Origin: Chloroflexota bacterium
GTDB lineage: Bacteria; Chloroflexota; Dormibacteria; Dormibacterales; Dormibacteraceae
NCBI GenBank assembly: GCA_005888075.1
Contig: VBKD01000093.1
Coordinates: 1 to 14,579, forward strand
DNA length: 14,579 nucleotides
Direction: 5' to 3'
This document shows, piece after piece, positions 14,370-14,579 of this stretch (its first letter is position 1; each line of letters begins with the position of its first letter). Position numbers and translations under genes: made by a program. A model generated the notes under the pieces. It was not told where the DNA came from. It worked only from the letters and a program-made list of their open reading frames with translations, and ran no database searches.

Positions 14370-14579
14370 GGAAAAGACAGCTCGCGATCCTGGCTTTCGG
14401 CGTGATCCTTGCTGCGGCGGGGGTGATGCTCAGCGCCTGGTGGGTGCCGTTTGCGGTCGGCTTGGCGATCGGTGTGGCAGAGCCGCGAGCCCGCATCGCC
14501 ATCCCGCTCGGAGCGGCAAGCGGTCTGGTCGGCTGGCTGGTGCCTCTGGCGCAAGCCCAGCTCACCTATGGATTGGGAC
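14366..14579 (+). CDS. Small membrane protein, 5' part only
   Basis: ATG 14366 overlaps the penicillin acylase stop (ATGA), and the frame is open to the window end (71 complete codons). The start MRKRQLAILAFGVILAAAG has two basic residues followed by a hydrophobic helix (about 6-24). A second (about 26-37) and third (about 46-64) hydrophobic stretch are separated by AEPRAR, so it is a multi-pass membrane protein. No family is recognised. The overlap implies translational coupling to the acylase gene, and with acs it makes a three-gene unit. Confidence 0.7.
   Translation, partial: MRKRQLAILAFGVILAAAGVMLSAWWVPFAVGLAIGVAEPRARIAIPLGAASGLVGWLVPLAQAQLTYGLG

Noticed and set aside
1..14579. CRISPR array, transposase, integrase, retron or other known mobile or defence system
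   Set aside because: No direct-repeat array, no DDE or tyrosine-recombinase motifs and no reverse transcriptase motif were seen. Apart from the Fic/immunity-like genes nothing suggests a defence system.

Overview
The window is high-GC bacterial DNA with many GTG starts (plus one apparent TTG), few strong Shine-Dalgarno sites and tightly packed genes. The gene types (Fic, DUF4259, a class III cyclase domain on an unknown N-terminus, AMP-forming acetyl-CoA synthetase, penicillin acylase, YegD-like Hsp70) and the protein style point to a soil-type Actinomycetota, Chloroflexota or Candidatus Dormibacterota genome. This placement is an inference; there is no rRNA or other phylogenetic marker.

Layout. 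(1) 1-3470 looks accessory: the 3' end of an Imm-5-like immunity-type gene, a Fic AMP-transferase-type gene with a symmetric set of repeats over its start, a convergent multi-pass membrane protein, and a minus-strand pair made of a DUF4259 protein and a small unknown protein. (2) 3593-3668 is a degenerate tRNA-Ala(CGC): its 3' portion is perfect but the 5' acceptor strand is lost, so it marks a probable rearrangement or old attachment site. (3) 3681-5619 is a compact three-gene operon with 4-nt stop/start overlaps: dienelactone-hydrolase family protein, atypical SDR/NmrA-like protein and a four-helix membrane protein. (4) 5620-5960 is a scrapyard: a frameshifted N-terminal remnant of an SRPBCC gene, a dispersed repeat with an 11-bp hairpin, and then an Hsp70-family gene that has lost its N-terminal phosphate-1 region. 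(5) 7016-8041 is an EamA/DMT transporter, convergent (4 nt apart) with a minus-strand nucleotidyl cyclase-domain protein. (6) The cyclase gene is divergent from acs across a 161-bp shared promoter region. acs is followed by a secreted or anchored penicillin acylase (850 aa) and a partial small membrane protein, probably one operon.

How the genes may work together. The clearest functional ideas are the acs-penicillin acylase operon (acyl release outside, activation of short acids inside) with a cyclase facing acs, and an orphan immunity/Fic cluster on the left. I see no CRISPR array, transposase, integrase, rRNA or intact tRNA. I do not see a convincing new multi-gene system. The most interesting points are the repeat-flanked Fic start, the tRNA remnant, and the decayed junction in front of the truncated Hsp70.
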